A DNA stretch of 62,000 bases from Branchiostoma floridae (taxonomy: Eukaryota; Chordata; Leptocardii; Amphioxiformes; Branchiostomatidae): positions 24,037,721-24,099,720 of the forward strand of contig NC_049987.1 in the NCBI RefSeq assembly GCF_000003815.2, read 5' to 3'. Positions 23,801 to 33,261 of the stretch are shown piece by piece (the first letter of the stretch is position 1; each line of letters opens with the position of its first letter). A program made the translations under genes and the position numbers. The notes under the pieces were generated by a model, which worked only from the letters and a program-made list of their open reading frames with translations, did not search any database and was not told the origin of the DNA.

Positions 23801-26800
23801 TTGACTTTGCTTTCGACGGAAATAGTGCGGAGGAATATCGAAACGGCTCTCATGTTTGGGTAGCGAAACCACCCTCATCTAGGAACGACAACTGTATCAC
23901 CTAGACTCCCTTGCAGTCTTCGGAACGGGGCTGTTTTTTTTTGGGGGGGGGCGTTGTTCCGCGATTTTCAACGTTGACTAGTCGACTATGTTCTTTTGTT
24001 CCGGGAAAGGGAGTTTGCCGTGCAAGGGAGTTTGCAGTTGAACTGAGCTTGGCGCAGTAAAGAAGCTGCGCTCCTTCTTGGGGTTCAGAAGTTATTATCG
24101 GCCGATTGTACATGGGTATGCTCAGATAGTAGCATGTTTACACGAGTTGGGGGGAGGTCGAGGGAAGACCCACAATAGGACCACATTATATAGATGGTCA
24201 GGCTGACCGCCATCGGGGTTTGGACATCTTAAGGAAAAGCTAACGAGCGCTCCTATTTTGGCTTGTCGGGATTATGCCANNNNNNNNNNNNNNNNNNNNN
24301 NNNNNNNNNNNNNNNNNNNNNNNNNNNNNNNNNNNNNNNNNNNNNNNNNNNNNNNNNNNNNNNNNNNNNNNNNNNNNNNGTGGTAATTGGCCGCTAATGT
24401 ATGCATATTCCGCCAACACACAATGAAACACACGGCTCATGTCCTGTTGTGTAAGGTTGTTTCAAGGCAATCTGTAAGGGTATTTCAAGCCCTTTACACG
24501 TCCTGCACACAGAAATGGTTCGTTTCCGCGAGATTCTAGGACATGTAAAGGACTGTACACGTCTCGTTTGCAGGCATGAAACCTCCGGATTTTGAAGGAC
24601 ATGTTTAATTTCCAGGACTGTGTAAGTCAGTTTCCATCCTGGAAATGAGGCTTTTCAGGCAGTGCGACTGATTCCGTGTTGCCACGGCAACCGCATACTT
24701 CGTGTAATGGTCAATAATGACCAATATGTACTCGTACCCTGTGGAAGACTTATCGACTGTCAGATAATCCATCGCTACCATCTCTAGGGGGTATGATGTT
24801 TTAATGGGGACGAGCGGGGCGGGCACTGCCTTCGCCGGGGTCTTGCGTAACACACACCTCTTACATGTTTTCACCCAGACCGCAATGTCTGCTTGCATGC
24901 CCGGCCAGTAGAACCGCCGTTCCATCAGCTGTTGAATGCGGGTTATACCTAAGTGTCCGGCATCAGTATGTAGGTGCTGGAACATTTGCTTGCGCAATTC
25001 TGGGGGAAGTACAAGCTGTGCCTTAAGTCGTCCGTCACTGGCGTCTATATGTGTACGCACCAACACACCATCCTGCAACTCCAGTCTGTCAAACTGATTA
25101 AGGATACGTAAAGTGTCTGCTGTCTCCTCCTTACGCTCATGTTGGTCAGGTCGACGCTTGCGGGCGACGTATTTCATGACTCGGCTAATGGTGGGATCTT
25201 CCCGCTGCAGCTGACCAACACCGGATGTTGTCTGTAAGGGCACCTTCTCTCGCTCATCTGGCCGAATGACGTCATCCTCGTCAGTCCTTTGCCACTGCCG
25301 AAGCTGATCGAACAAACCCGGTTTTGTCGGCGAGACGTACCACTGACAAGCCGTCTTAACAAACTCCGGCTCTACTGTGAGTCGCGAGAGGGCATTCTGC
25401 TTGACGTTGACCCGCCCTGGTCTGTACTTATTTGGAAATCGACCGCCGCCATTTGCGCCACCCATCGTTGCTCGACAGCTCCGAGTTTGGCATTGTGTAG
25501 GTGCGCTAAAGGATTGTTGTCTGTAAAAACCGTGAACTTTACCCCATAAAGGTGTTCTTTGAATTTCTTACAGACAGCCCAATGAAGCCCCGCTAGTTCG
25601 AGTTTGAAGCTACTGTAGTTGTGCGGGCTTTTCTCAGCCGATCCTAACCCTTTGCTGGCATAAGCGATGACACGTTCAACTCCGTCCTGTTCCTGACTTA
25701 AAACGGCACCATACCCCGAGTCACAAGCATCTACATACAGAATCATATCCTTGGCATAATCCGGACAAGCCAAAATAGGAGCGCTCGTTAGCTTTTCCTT
25801 TAGAGTGTCAAACGCCCGCTGGTGCTCAGCTGACCATCTATCTAATGTGGTCCTATTCTGGGTCTTCCCACGACCTCCCACCAACTCGTGTAAACATGCA
25901 GCTATCTGAGCATACCCTTGTACAAACCGCCGATAATATCCTGTGAACCCCAAGAATGAGCGCAGCTCCTTTACTGTGCGGGGAACAGGCCAGTTCTTCA
26001 CAACTGCGATCTTATCTGGGTCAGTGGCGACACCTTTCTCATTGACCACATGGCCCAGATATTTGACTTCCTTCTGACATAAGTAACACTTTGACGGCTT
26101 CAATTTCAGACCGTGCTGTTCCAACCGTGTTAGGACAAATTCCAGCTTTTCAATGTGGCTTTCGAACGAGTCTGAAAATACGAGTATGTCATCCTGGTAG
26201 ATGAGTAAGAAGTTAAGATTCTGATCTCCCAGACACTTCATCATAGCACGTTGGAAAGTGCACGGACTGCCAGATAGTCCCATGGGCATTGATTCCCATT
26301 CCCNNNNNNNNNNNNNNNNNNNNNNNNNNNNNNNNNNNNNNNNNNNNNNNNNNNNNNNNNNNNNNNNNNNNNNNNNNNNNNNNNNNNNNNNNNNNNNNNN
26401 NNNNNNNNNNNNNNNNNNNNNNNNNNNNNNNNNNNNNNNNNNNNNNNNNNNNNNNNNNNNNNNNNNNNNNNNNNNNNNNNNNNNNNNNNNNNNNNNNNNN
26501 NNNNNNNNNNCATCCTTCTTCTTAACTAGAACCAGCCCTGCCCCCCACGGGGATGTGCTCTCCCTTATTATATTATTGTCCTGCAGCTTCTGGATCTGAT
26601 CTCTAACATCTTGGTACAGGGTAGGGGGTATTCTCCTGTACGGTTCCCGGATAGGAGCCGCGTCGCCTGTGGGGATATTATGCTCTAGCACTGTCGTGCG
26701 GCCCACATCAAAGGGTCCTGTGGAGAAGGCATTCTTGTGTTTGGCTAACATTGCCCCTAACCTCTGTTTCTCGTCGTCAGAGATATCCGCTCGCGACAAG

Positions 26801-29800
26801 TCAAGCTCTTCGGGAAACCAACTCTTTGGACCCGTTGGTTCATCTGTCTCAATCACATTGACAGACCCACGCTGGAAACAGACTTTAACAGTGTCGACAC
26901 TCTCTCTTTCAAACAGTATTTCATCTTCCAATGGGGGCACGAAGTCAACAAGATATAGTTCTGCCACTATAGTGTTATATGAGATCTCTACGTCCTGTTT
27001 GGACAGATTTGCAATTCTTACCGGGACCTTTCCTTGTCTCACGGTCACATAGGACCGTGCCACTATCAAAGCAGAGTTTAGATTAGTGCCTGTTGTGGGC
27101 TCTACAAGCGCCGAGTAAGGGAATTTGGTACCCCTGACATTGCAATAAACAATCATTTCCTCCCTGGCTGGTATCCTTATCTTATTTCTACAAGGTGCCC
27201 GGACATAGCCAACCCTTCCTGAGGGGGTATCTGATCTCAGATGATGCTCGTGTGTTTTAAAAGCTCGTTGCCATTGTTTCCCCCCCTCTGTAGCTATGTT
27301 TGAAGAATACCCCCTCCCGAATTCCGTAAACAGTTCATTTCTACAGGGCCCAATTACATTCATGCCCACAATGGCAGGGACGGCTTTCCCTTGATCCTTC
27401 GTAATAATGATGCCCCTGGCGGGCAGGGTCTTGGCAAAAACTGTCACATCCATCTCTATGTATCCCACCAATGGGATATCCTCCCCATTGGCGGCGGTTA
27501 GCTTAATCCAAGAATCCGCATTCTTGGGGGTGGGACCCTCCTCCCCAAAATATTGACGATACATGGATTCCGGTATGGTAGTTACCTGCGATCCTGTATC
27601 TAACAGACAAGGAATGTCTACTCCATCGAACTTAATGACAACGTGATCCGAAGATCCTATTGTTCTATCCCTAAGACTTTCTATTTCTACTCTATCACCG
27701 GATTCTGCCATGTTTACCTTTTGCGTTCTATTTGTGTTTCCTACTCCCTCTACTTCATCCTTAACAATGGTCCCTACCCTACTAGTGTGTACCTTAACTT
27801 CGCTTGGCAGCGCTTTATCGACTCTATCCACCCCCGGGCCGCTGTCGGGGGCAGACCGCTCTAGTTTGGGGGCATGCTAGAACGGGGGGTCTGTGATTCT
27901 CCACGGCAATCTCTTGCTACGTGGCCCGGCTCACCACACCTATAACACTCGTCAGACTTGCGGCGGTTATCCCCCCTGGCCTTGGGCCTTCTCAGACATC
28001 CACGAGCCATGTGACCCTCTTCCCCACAGTTGTAACAGACGCTGTTGGCCTGACAATCTCTCGCATAATGCCCCTCCTTCCCGCAGTTATAACAACTATT
28101 GTTTTGACTCTGTCTGCGGGGCTGGTCGCGTGGCTGATTCATTTGAAGATTGATGGTGAACATTTCCAGGGTCCGTTCCAACAACTGTTCGACCCGACTA
28201 GTGTTATAGCTATTACTACCGGTTTGAGGGCTCGGCCCCTCCTCCCAGGCCGTGGCCTGAACTTGGGCGGACCCTTGTCTCCTGGCCTCCCACTCCCCCG
28301 TTAGCTGCATAGCAGCTTCCTTGGCCTGCTGATGCGTCATGGCATGATTGTTCTGTATTTCTCTTTTCAACTGGCGCCTCACTGAGTCATCCTTAAGACC
28401 GTCGACCATTCTGTCTCTTAAGGTTCTATCTCTAACCTCGGCCGCCGCGGCGGCTGCGCCCTGAACTGCGGGTCCGGCCACGACCGGAGCCCTTTCCTCC
28501 GCTTTGTTTAACAACTCTTGCAGTGCTATGGTGAAGTCCCTGATGCTTTCCCCCCTTCTCTGGTCCCGGCCGTAAAACTGCCCTAAATAGTCGCTGTGAC
28601 TTGTCCTGTCATCATAGCTATTCATCAGAGCTGTGAACAATCGCTCGACATCGTTCCTATCCTCCAGAGGGAGTTGCTGGATCTCCCTCTTTGCAATCCC
28701 CCCTAACTGACGCATGACAATGTCACTACGGATCTGAGCATCGTCCTGTACATTACATAGCCTGAAAACCGATCTTATCTCTCGAATAAACTCTCTAACC
28801 GTGAGATCAGACGGCGAAGAGGGTGGGCCGTTGAATTTCGCAACGCGCCGGTCAAACGGCGCGAAGTACGGCGCTGCGCCTGCGGCTGCCATATCTACAC
28901 AATGAATGCAGACTAAGTATAACTCTACTAACTAAGTCTAAGTAGTGACTGTGCGGCTGTCAATGGATGCAAGTTGCCCCACCCACTATGTCCTAGATGT
29001 CACCGGCNNNNNNNNNNNNNNNNNNNNNNNNNNNNNNNNNNNNNNNNNNNNNNNNNNNNNNNNNNNNNNNNNNNNNNNNNNNNNNNNNNNNNNNNNNNNN
29101 NNNNNNNGCGAGACACTGACGTTGCGATGAGGTGTACTTTATTCCCAGATCCTCTCTCCCTGACCTACTCCTTCTCGGGTCTCTCTCGACTGACCTCGCC
29201 TAACCCGGCTATCTCCCGGACCTCGTGTCCTACATCTGGTCCTTATTATAGTACATGTGGTCCTTATTATGAGTCACGAAGTCGCCTCGTGACAATGATA
29301 CAAATTTTTTCCTCAAACCTGCTCTTACAACATTGGAAACATTATGTTTAACGTTAGAGTTATAAAAACTTCTCAAATATTTCTGGGCTTGTGCCAAATT
29401 TTGACAAATGTATAATCTTAAGAATGGGTCCACTAAAGGACACTGGCTGTAAGCTACCATGTACTTTTCCTGTTAAGTGGTCAGATGGTCCAGCTGACCT
29501 TTTTGGAATTCACATTCCCAAAGATATGAACACATTGATTTCTGATAATTTCGGTAGAAAACTACAAAAAGGAGATAGGATACTCCAGCCTTGGAAAGGA
29601 AAGACTCTTACCCTGTATGGCAAAGTGACACTGATAAATACTTTGGTTGTATCTCAGTTTACATACTTACTCATGTCACTGCCCTCTCCAGATGCTGAGT
29701 TTTTTCAGACTTATGAGAAAAAAGTGTTTAAGTTTCTTTGGTCAGGAGGGCCAGAACGTGTCTAAAGGAATATAGTATATAATATGTATGAATATGGTGG

Positions 29801-31653
29801 ATTAAAACTAATCAATTTAGAAGCCTTTAATGCTGCACTCAAGGCAGCATGGGTACCTAGAATGTATTTGAACAAAAGCTGGTTTTGTAGGAAGATGCTA
29901 AATCATTGTATACAATTTAACTATGATATTTTTCCATTCTTGCAACTTACCGAAGCACATTTTCACAATGTTGTCTCTAAACATTCACATTTAAAAGTTC
30001 ACTCTTTGAAGAGGTGATGTTAGCCTGGCTGAAGGACCAGAAAAAACCTCTTGATAATATATATGAATTCTTGAGACAATTTCTCTGGTTCAATTCCAAT
30101 ATACTTATTGATAGACTACCTTTTTTGGGGAAGCCTTTAGCCAAAGAGGAATTTTGTTTGTTTATGATTTATTGAACACTGATGGATATTTTATGACATA
30201 CAGATCATTTATTGGTAAATATGGAAGAATTTGTGATGAGTTTATTTTCATACAATTGTTATCCAGTATCCCCTTTAAATGGAAACAAAGTATTCAAGGT
30301 ATTCCTTTATGTGAAACAGCTATTCTGCCTCTTACAAAATATTCCAAGTGGGTAAAAGGACTTAAGATAAACAAGGAATTGTACCGTTTTTACTTAGTTG
30401 AAAGGAAATGTGTTGTTTCCACTGTAAAGCCCAGGGATATTGGATAGAATTGTTTAATTACCAAATACAATGGGATGTAGTGTACAGTTTGACCTACAAA
30501 ACAACTATTGACTCCTATTTAAGATCCTTTCAATTTAAGTTGTTGCATAATTTTCTTGCTCTTAAGAATAAGCTTTATAGGTGGAAATTATCAGAAAATA
30601 CACTTTGCTCTTATTGTAAGACTGAGGAGGAAACTCCCGTCCACAGTTTTAGTCAATGTTCTTTTCTTGTTAAATTTTGGGGGGATGTAGAAAACTGGAT
30701 CAGGAAGCATATGAATATCGTGTTTAGATTTACAAGTAGAATTATTTTATTTGGTTCTTTAGGCTATCCTATCATTCTGAACACATTTTTATTAATTGCT
30801 AAAATGTATATCTTTAAATAATTTTAATGTAGACATTTAAAAACTCCTACAATAGATGGCTTTTTAGCCTATGTACATTATTACTACAAAGTAGAGTACA
30901 TCATTGCTCAAAACTTCCAGAAAACTGAAAAACACGTGTTAAAGTGGGGACCCATTGGTTATGAAAATGCAAATTGTCTTTCCTGGTTTAGGTTGCTTTT
31001 TTGTACATCCACTTTTTATTGTTTTGTCTTTTTTTCAAAAATGAATAAAGATTATGTTAAAAAAAGTCTACATTTGGCACTGACAGGGAAACACCTGTAT
31101 GAACATTATGGGAACAATATTTGAGATAACAATGGGAGACCCGATCATGTCATGTATAGGTACTGAACATGTATATGTCGTGTACAACACAAAACACAAC
31201 AGGGTCTAACTACCTTTAACGCCTATATCCAGAAGGCCTTGTGACTCATCAGGATGGCCCTTCTATGTATACGTAACACAATACGTCAGTGCCGGATGTG
31301 ATTGCCATCAGAAACGGCTTCTCTGATGTGCAGCATACCCATCTAGTATGACATGTTATATTTATCTAACAAGACATTAGCCTACCAGTGACGTTACCAG
31401 CATCTCCAACCTCGACTTCGTACTCTTTGTCGGGCACCAAGTCTGGAAACAGGCTGTCATTATCATCCTCTTCTAAGACGATGGCCTTGTGCTCTTCTAT
31501 TTCGACAAGAACGTCAGGATACCCAGGCAGCTTCAGAATTTTTTTCAGGTTCTTTGGAGTTGCATCCTTCAGACTGACTTTCCTTCGAAGGCCCGTTTCT
31601 GGGTAGACGAACCATGCTGTAGAACTGGAGTCGGTGCTTCCAGCGCTCGCCAT
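11815..31653 (-). CDS. Class 3 lipase-P-loop GTPase fusion protein, unit A (14 exons, 1082 aa)
   Basis: Exons: 31386-31653, 19144-19383, 18343-18791, 17841-18177, 17327-17527, 16844-16927, 16217-16383, 14930-15122, 14613-14822, 13400-13601, 13143-13260, 12654-12971, 12216-12428 and 11815-12063. All have AG acceptors and GT donors in matching phase; total 3249 nt. Residues 1-89 form an acidic N-terminal domain not firmly identified (PDVLVEIEEHKAIVLEEDD). About 90-440 is Lipase_3: AFRGTSN, GHSLGG (Ser234), NQKDPVPR (Asp297), YRPVGWYMF, and IHEHKAMCY offering the His. The middle (about 440-820) has no recognised domain. At 824-1082 lies a GTPase with P-loop GPQDAGKT (887-894), DFPG (932-935) and an NKxD-like NQCGD (990-994). 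Expected roles, from the families, are lipid ester hydrolysis and GTP-driven switching or membrane work; neither is shown. Intron 1 (12 kb) holds a LINE and a Gypsy element. Exon structure is repeated in unit B, which supports the model. Confidence 0.85.
14176..14491. mobile_element. MITE with TTAA target site and about 30-bp TIRs (unit A only)
   Basis: The ends are inverted copies (gctaagggcacaacccgccg and cggcgggttgtgcccttagc, continuing inward through tacgtgcaa). TTAA flanks both sides (14172-14175, 14492-14495), as in piggyBac-type insertions. It is 316 bp with no coding frame. It lies in intron 9 of the lipase-GTPase gene and is absent from the 175-bp equivalent intron in unit B. Confidence 0.7.
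15123..16216. other. Intron 7 of the unit A gene, with assembly gap
   Basis: It lies between exon 7 (16217-16383) and exon 8 (14930-15122). It contains 100 N at 15722-15821. An open minus frame at 15229-15504 has no splice support and no recognised family. The unit B intron here is only 160 bp, so most of this sequence was inserted in A or lost from B. Confidence 0.5.
19072..19120. repeat. (CA)n(TA)n microsatellite
   Basis: Dinucleotide run in intron 2 of the lipase-GTPase gene, 24 bp from the exon 2 donor. Unit B has a TA-rich version at about 54650-54715. Confidence 0.9.
19594..19725 (+). mobile_element. LINE fragment, 5' part (RT domain up to the catalytic FADD)
   Basis: The plus strand reads GCPLSPYLFVLSVELL and onward to LSQFADD, the core of a non-LTR reverse transcriptase. 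The insertion is 5'-truncated at 19594 and is preceded by aagtctacatt, which recurs after the 3' end at 31065 as a target-site duplication. The Gypsy element has split this LINE immediately after the catalytic Asp pair. The remainder is at 29299-31063. Confidence 0.8.
19726..19960 (-). repeat. Gypsy 3' LTR
   Basis: 235 bp starting TGTCACGG and ending CGTGACA, so short inverted ends are present. It matches 29108-29294. Confidence 0.9.
19961..19980 (-). other. Gypsy polypurine tract
   Basis: On the minus strand a purine-rich run (aaaagaaaatggggtgagg) directly abuts the 3' LTR, where plus-strand DNA synthesis is primed in this class of element. Confidence 0.6.
20903..21943 (-). CDS. Gypsy integrase, C-terminal part
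   Basis: This holds the second half of the integrase catalytic core: HSDKGANF supplies the second Asp and HPEGNGLCERYN the Glu. It is followed by AYNCTEQESTGYSPFYLLFG and a basic C-terminal region ending near PPVRYAEVYN. The frame is cut at its start by the nested element at 21941. Downstream, 19981-20902 has a GC-rich stretch and a (CT)n run at about 20641-20660 but no recognised gene. Confidence 0.85.
   Translation of the reverse strand: MSAETTAKAFWTHFVVHYGFPHRIHSDKGANFMSNTMQELCRMYGALKSNTTSYHPEGNGLCERYNKTLLNMLGTLEKDKKRRWPDYLAELVHAYNCTEQESTGYSPFYLLFGRHPRLPADVAMGTEEENDDLATDGCTDDWVRQHWRRFQYAYGRATDRMERARLKDKRLHQRKEQNCPLLPGQRVLVRNKRLRGRHKIQDRLEATPYIVVSQPDPDIPVLVIKPERGRGPERTLHRNMLIPSPFPGRPPARARAGPRVDMPQPERPASQDDSETASEDADEADELLDGLLFFPRPAAGPVAQPEVQVRRSQRANLGVPPVRYAEVYNITPRYVSRLRVNLLGRD
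21941..24664. mobile_element. CACTA (EnSpm)-type element nested in Gypsy integrase
   Basis: The ends read CACTGCACGAAAT on the left and, inverted, CACTGCCTGAAAAG on the right, with TTTCCAGG repeats just inside both. A 3-bp duplication CGA flanks it (21938-21940, 24665-24667). CACTR termini and 3-bp duplications define the CACTA superfamily. It is 2724 bp including 100 N (24280-24379). No transposase frame is visible, so it is probably non-autonomous. It carries a reversed Gypsy pol fragment at 24053-24279. Confidence 0.78.
24053..24279 (+). pseudogene. Gypsy pol fragment inside the CACTA-type element
   Basis: The plus strand reads KLRSFLGFRSYYRPIVHGYA and onward, matching the surrounding element's minus-strand pol (about 25750-25985) at roughly 85-90 percent by eye, in opposite orientation and with frame damage. 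It ends at the N run, so a misassembly at the gap cannot be excluded. Confidence 0.65.
24605..25465 (-). CDS. Gypsy integrase, N-terminal part
   Basis: It carries the zinc-binding module (HTDAGHLGITRIQQLMERRF, then KTCKRC) and the start of the catalytic core with the first Asp (MVAMDYLTVDKSS). The frame runs into the nested element after ATRNQS. Its frame differs from that of the upstream RT/RNase H region because of a one-base break near 25430. Confidence 0.85.
   Translation of the reverse strand: MGGANGGGRFPNKYRPGRVNVKQNALSRLTVEPEFVKTACQWYVSPTKPGLFDQLRQWQRTDEDDVIRPDEREKVPLQTTSGVGQLQREDPTISRVMKYVARKRRPDQHERKEETADTLRILNQFDRLELQDGVLVRTHIDASDGRLKAQLVLPPELRKQMFQHLHTDAGHLGITRIQQLMERRFYWPGMQADIAVWVKTCKRCVLRKTPAKAVPAPLVPIKTSYPLEMVAMDYLTVDKSSTGYEYILVIIDHYTKYAVAVATRNQSHCLKSLISRMETDLHSPGN
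25372..27831 (-). CDS. Gypsy pol: protease, reverse transcriptase, RNase H
   Basis: 819 codons. The protease active site CLLDTGSQVTTI is at about residues 75-86. Reverse transcriptase begins near VLEHNIPTGD, is interrupted by N (26304-26510) and resumes with EWESMPMGLSGSPCTF and the catalytic YQDD. RNase H has LYVDACDSGYGAVLSQ and FTDNNPLAH. The order protease-RT-RNase H-integrase is that of Ty3/Gypsy. The frame differs from gag, implying frameshifting or a separate start. It closes prematurely at 25372 after the frame break near 25430. Confidence 0.92.
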   Translation of the reverse strand: MDRVDKALPSEVKVHTSRVGTIVKDEVEGVGNTNRTQKVNMAESGDRVEIESLRDRTIGSSDHVVIKFDGVDIPCLLDTGSQVTTIPESMYRQYFGEEGPTPKNADSWIKLTAANGEDIPLVGYIEMDVTVFAKTLPARGIIITKDQGKAVPAIVGMNVIGPCRNELFTEFGRGYSSNIATEGGKQWQRAFKTHEHHLRSDTPSGRVGYVRAPCRNKIRIPAREEMIVYCNVRGTKFPYSALVEPTTGTNLNSALIVARSYVTVRQGKVPVRIANLSKQDVEISYNTIVAELYLVDFVPPLEDEILFERESVDTVKVCFQRGSVNVIETDEPTGPKSWFPEELDLSRADISDDEKQRLGAMLAKHKNAFSTGPFDVGRTTVLEHNIPTGDAAPIREPYRRIPPTLYQDVRDQIQKLQDNNIIRESTSPWGAGLVLVKKKDXXXXXXXXXXXXXXXXXXXXXXXXXXXXXXXXXXXXXXXXXXXXXXXXXXXXXXXXXXXXXXXXXXXXXXEWESMPMGLSGSPCTFQRAMMKCLGDQNLNFLLIYQDDILVFSDSFESHIEKLEFVLTRLEQHGLKLKPSKCYLCQKEVKYLGHVVNEKGVATDPDKIAVVKNWPVPRTVKELRSFLGFTGYYRRFVQGYAQIAACLHELVGGRGKTQNRTTLDRWSAEHQRAFDTLKEKLTSAPILACPDYAKDMILYVDACDSGYGAVLSQEQDGVERVIAYASKGLGSAEKSPHNYSSFKLELAGLHWAVCKKFKEHLYGVKFTVFTDNNPLAHLHNAKLGAVEQRWVAQMAAVDFQISTDQGGSTSSRMPSRDSQ
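27861..28892 (-). CDS. Gypsy gag
   Basis: 343 codons. The N-terminal half is an alpha-helical capsid-like region (FNGPPSSPSDLTVREFIREI). The C-terminus has three CCHC zinc knuckles: CYNCGKEGHYARDC, CYNCGEEGHMARGC and CYRCGEPGHVARDC. The ATG at 28890-28892 is the first in frame after the leader. The leader between it and the 5' LTR is about 105 bp; I could not identify its primer-binding site. Confidence 0.92.
   Translation of the reverse strand: MAAAGAAPYFAPFDRRVAKFNGPPSSPSDLTVREFIREIRSVFRLCNVQDDAQIRSDIVMRQLGGIAKREIQQLPLEDRNDVERLFTALMNSYDDRTSHSDYLGQFYGRDQRRGESIRDFTIALQELLNKAEERAPVVAGPAVQGAAAAAAEVRDRTLRDRMVDGLKDDSVRRQLKREIQNNHAMTHQQAKEAAMQLTGEWEARRQGSAQVQATAWEEGPSPQTGSNSYNTSRVEQLLERTLEMFTINLQMNQPRDQPRRQSQNNSCYNCGKEGHYARDCQANSVCYNCGEEGHMARGCLRRPKARGDNRRKSDECYRCGEPGHVARDCRGESQTPRSSMPPN
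28998..29294 (-). repeat. Gypsy 5' LTR (with gap)
   Basis: It starts TGTCACCGGC at 28998, enters 100 N (29008-29107), then matches the other LTR to its end. The other LTR is 235 bp, so the gap should really be about 38 bp rather than 100. Confidence 0.8.
29299..31063 (+). mobile_element. LINE (L1/Tx1-like) 3' part, unit A
   Basis: Continuation of the fragment at 19594-19725. Recognisable pieces are FLWSGGPERV, GGLKLINLEAFNAALKAAWV and a C-terminal Cys-rich segment (TLCSYCKTEEETPVHSFSQC) like the zf-RVT domain of L1/Tx1-type ORF2. Stops and frameshifts interrupt it, for example after PERV near 29762. The 3' end is aataaagattatgttaaaaa followed by the duplicated aagtctacatt. It is an inactive, 5'-truncated copy. 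Confidence 0.8.
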
Positions 31654-32272
31654 TTTGTATGCGAGTAACGTCTTGGTTTATGCTAACTATTGCTGGTAAC
31701 AAGAAGGAAAGTGTATGTCGGTTGTCAGTAAAATTATTTTTCTCATGTGTACCGTTCTTTTATACTTCTGATACTATTGGTTCTTCTGTTAGTCCATCTC
31801 ATTTGTTATGCATGACATCAATTTACATGAAATAAAATCAAATTTCATCAAACGAAATTACAGGTCGCACCAGTTAAGGTGGTGGGCTGAAGTACAACCA
31901 ACGTTGTACAGAGACGTCGACAGGAGCAACACGTGTTTTCTGGCACCACGACCCGTCGCTGCAGTCACCCTTCCAAACGTCTCGTCTAGGGGTGGGTACA
32001 GGTACAAAAAATTCAGGTAAAAAAATACGAATCTTAAACTATGAACCTTGGACAAACAGATATGCGCTATGAGTCGGGGTGCTATTTTTAACGGAAGTGA
32101 AAGAAATATCTACATTGTTACACATGGGACACGTGTGATTTTGTTTGTTTAATATGTTTGTTTTGGGGTATGTGCGTGTGTGTTTGTGCGTTTGTGCATG
32201 CGCGCGCGTGTGTGTGTGTGTGCGCGCGCGTATGTGTGTGTGTGTGTGTGTGTGTGTCCGCGCGTATGCCCG

Positions 32273-32305
<33 letters not shown>

Positions 32306-33214
32306 TGTTATAGCGGCCACCCAAGGGAGTGGAGAACTGTGGCCACTATAGAAACAAGATTGGCAATGAAAAATGATACATTGTCATGGCGACGGTGAAT
32401 GTGTAATGGTTTTGGAGCATGGTGACTCCTAGCTGGCTCTGGTGTAGGTTTTGGTAGCAAGTGCCAATGGTGTGAAGTTGGTAATGTTCTTGTATTTATA
32501 TATGTATATATGCACAGTTTGTATGTACTAGGTTTAGACAGCTGTGTTTTATTTATACTTTTATGTGCAGATGGCATGTATTTAATGGAGTGAGCATATT
32601 CTATTTTCGCTTTGTGTATTGGTGTTAAAGATATAGCAAGTTGCTGTAATGTCGTTATGATATGCACTGGGTATTGGTGTAGAGAATGTGTGGAAAGAGA
32701 AGTCGATGACCAGGTATGATCATAAATCTTTTTTATTAAAAATATAAAATGTGAGTAGGAACAATATATACGTAAAAAATAAATGTAAGTATGAACAAGG
32801 AACTTTTGTAGAATTAGTGTAATTAGCGTATAGAAATAGTAACTGTAACTCATTTTCTTGAATCTGACATTTCTACTACCATAATACTGTACTATACTAC
32901 TAAGACAAATGTACCTAGAAAGAATAACCAATGTTGACAGATGTCGTTTGACATTAAGAAAAAACATTTATAATGAATACATGTAATTACTTCTGTTTGC
33001 TTTTACTATAACCAACATCCTTGCTATAACACTGGTAGGACAGCAGAGGAAAAACTTACTCATTGCCCTCATAATCATGCAAAACCAGAAGTTTTCGAAA
33101 CAAAACACAAATGTAAATAAGAACACAGCATACTTGCCCAAGGGGTGGAATATTTGAATAGCAACACACCCTCATTACTGATGTCATAGACCTTTCCGAC
33201 ACCAATTGGTGTCA
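31654..33214. other. Upstream flank of the lipase-GTPase gene, unit A
   Basis: Directly upstream of the start codon the minus strand reads cttgttaccag then a short leader, so a 5' UTR splice site is possible near 31690. Further on are a TG/CG/TA microsatellite (32160-32303) and a fragment at 32303-32355 resembling the left end of the 1008-1408 element. No other gene was recognised. Confidence 0.5.
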
Positions 33215-33261
33215 AATAAGTGATCACTGCCATGCCTGAGGGATGGGGTTATACTTTACTC

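Larger units (their letters stand above)
19726..29294 (-). mobile_element. Ty3/Gypsy LTR retrotransposon (unit A only)
   Basis: Complete LTR element on the minus strand, flanked by the 4-bp duplication ATGA (19722-19725, 29295-29298). The empty site can be read in unit B at about 55323-55332. Order from the right: 5' LTR, gag, protease, reverse transcriptase, RNase H, integrase, polypurine tract, 3' LTR. The LTRs match over all of the roughly 185 bp visible in both, so insertion is recent. The copy is defective: there is a reading-frame break near 25430, and a CACTA-type element (21941-24664) splits integrase. Gaps at 26304-26510 and 29008-29107 hide part of RT and of the 5' LTR. It lies inside a LINE, inside intron 1 of the lipase-GTPase gene, in the same orientation as that gene. 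Confidence 0.93.
1..33214. repeat. Tandem segmental duplication, unit A
   Basis: First of three head-to-tail units. The motif gatcactgccatgcctgagg occurs at 8, 33222 and 60991, and sequence stays collinear from each point. Unit A carries the small gene (91-1729), a decayed MALEEQ exon (9868), a minisatellite (about 10240-11370) and the lipase-GTPase gene (11815-31653). It is longer than unit B mainly because of a Gypsy insertion at 19726-29294. It lacks about 750 bp that B and C have at 33560-34312. Unit limits are arbitrary because a tandem array has no unique phase. Confidence 0.88.

Noticed and set aside
22343-23804. Possible transposase in the CACTA-type element
   Set aside because: Frames are short (105 codons or fewer), without recognisable transposase motifs.
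32145-32398. Cys/Val-rich or Thr/His-rich proteins at the TG microsatellite
   Set aside because: Frames on both strands are produced by dinucleotide repeats. The same applies at 7298-7613, 8375-8584, 42566-42886 and 43526-43890.
32308-32967. A 219-codon minus-strand gene
   Set aside because: It is AT-rich with no splice or start context and no recognised family. It is conserved in unit B only because the whole region is conserved.
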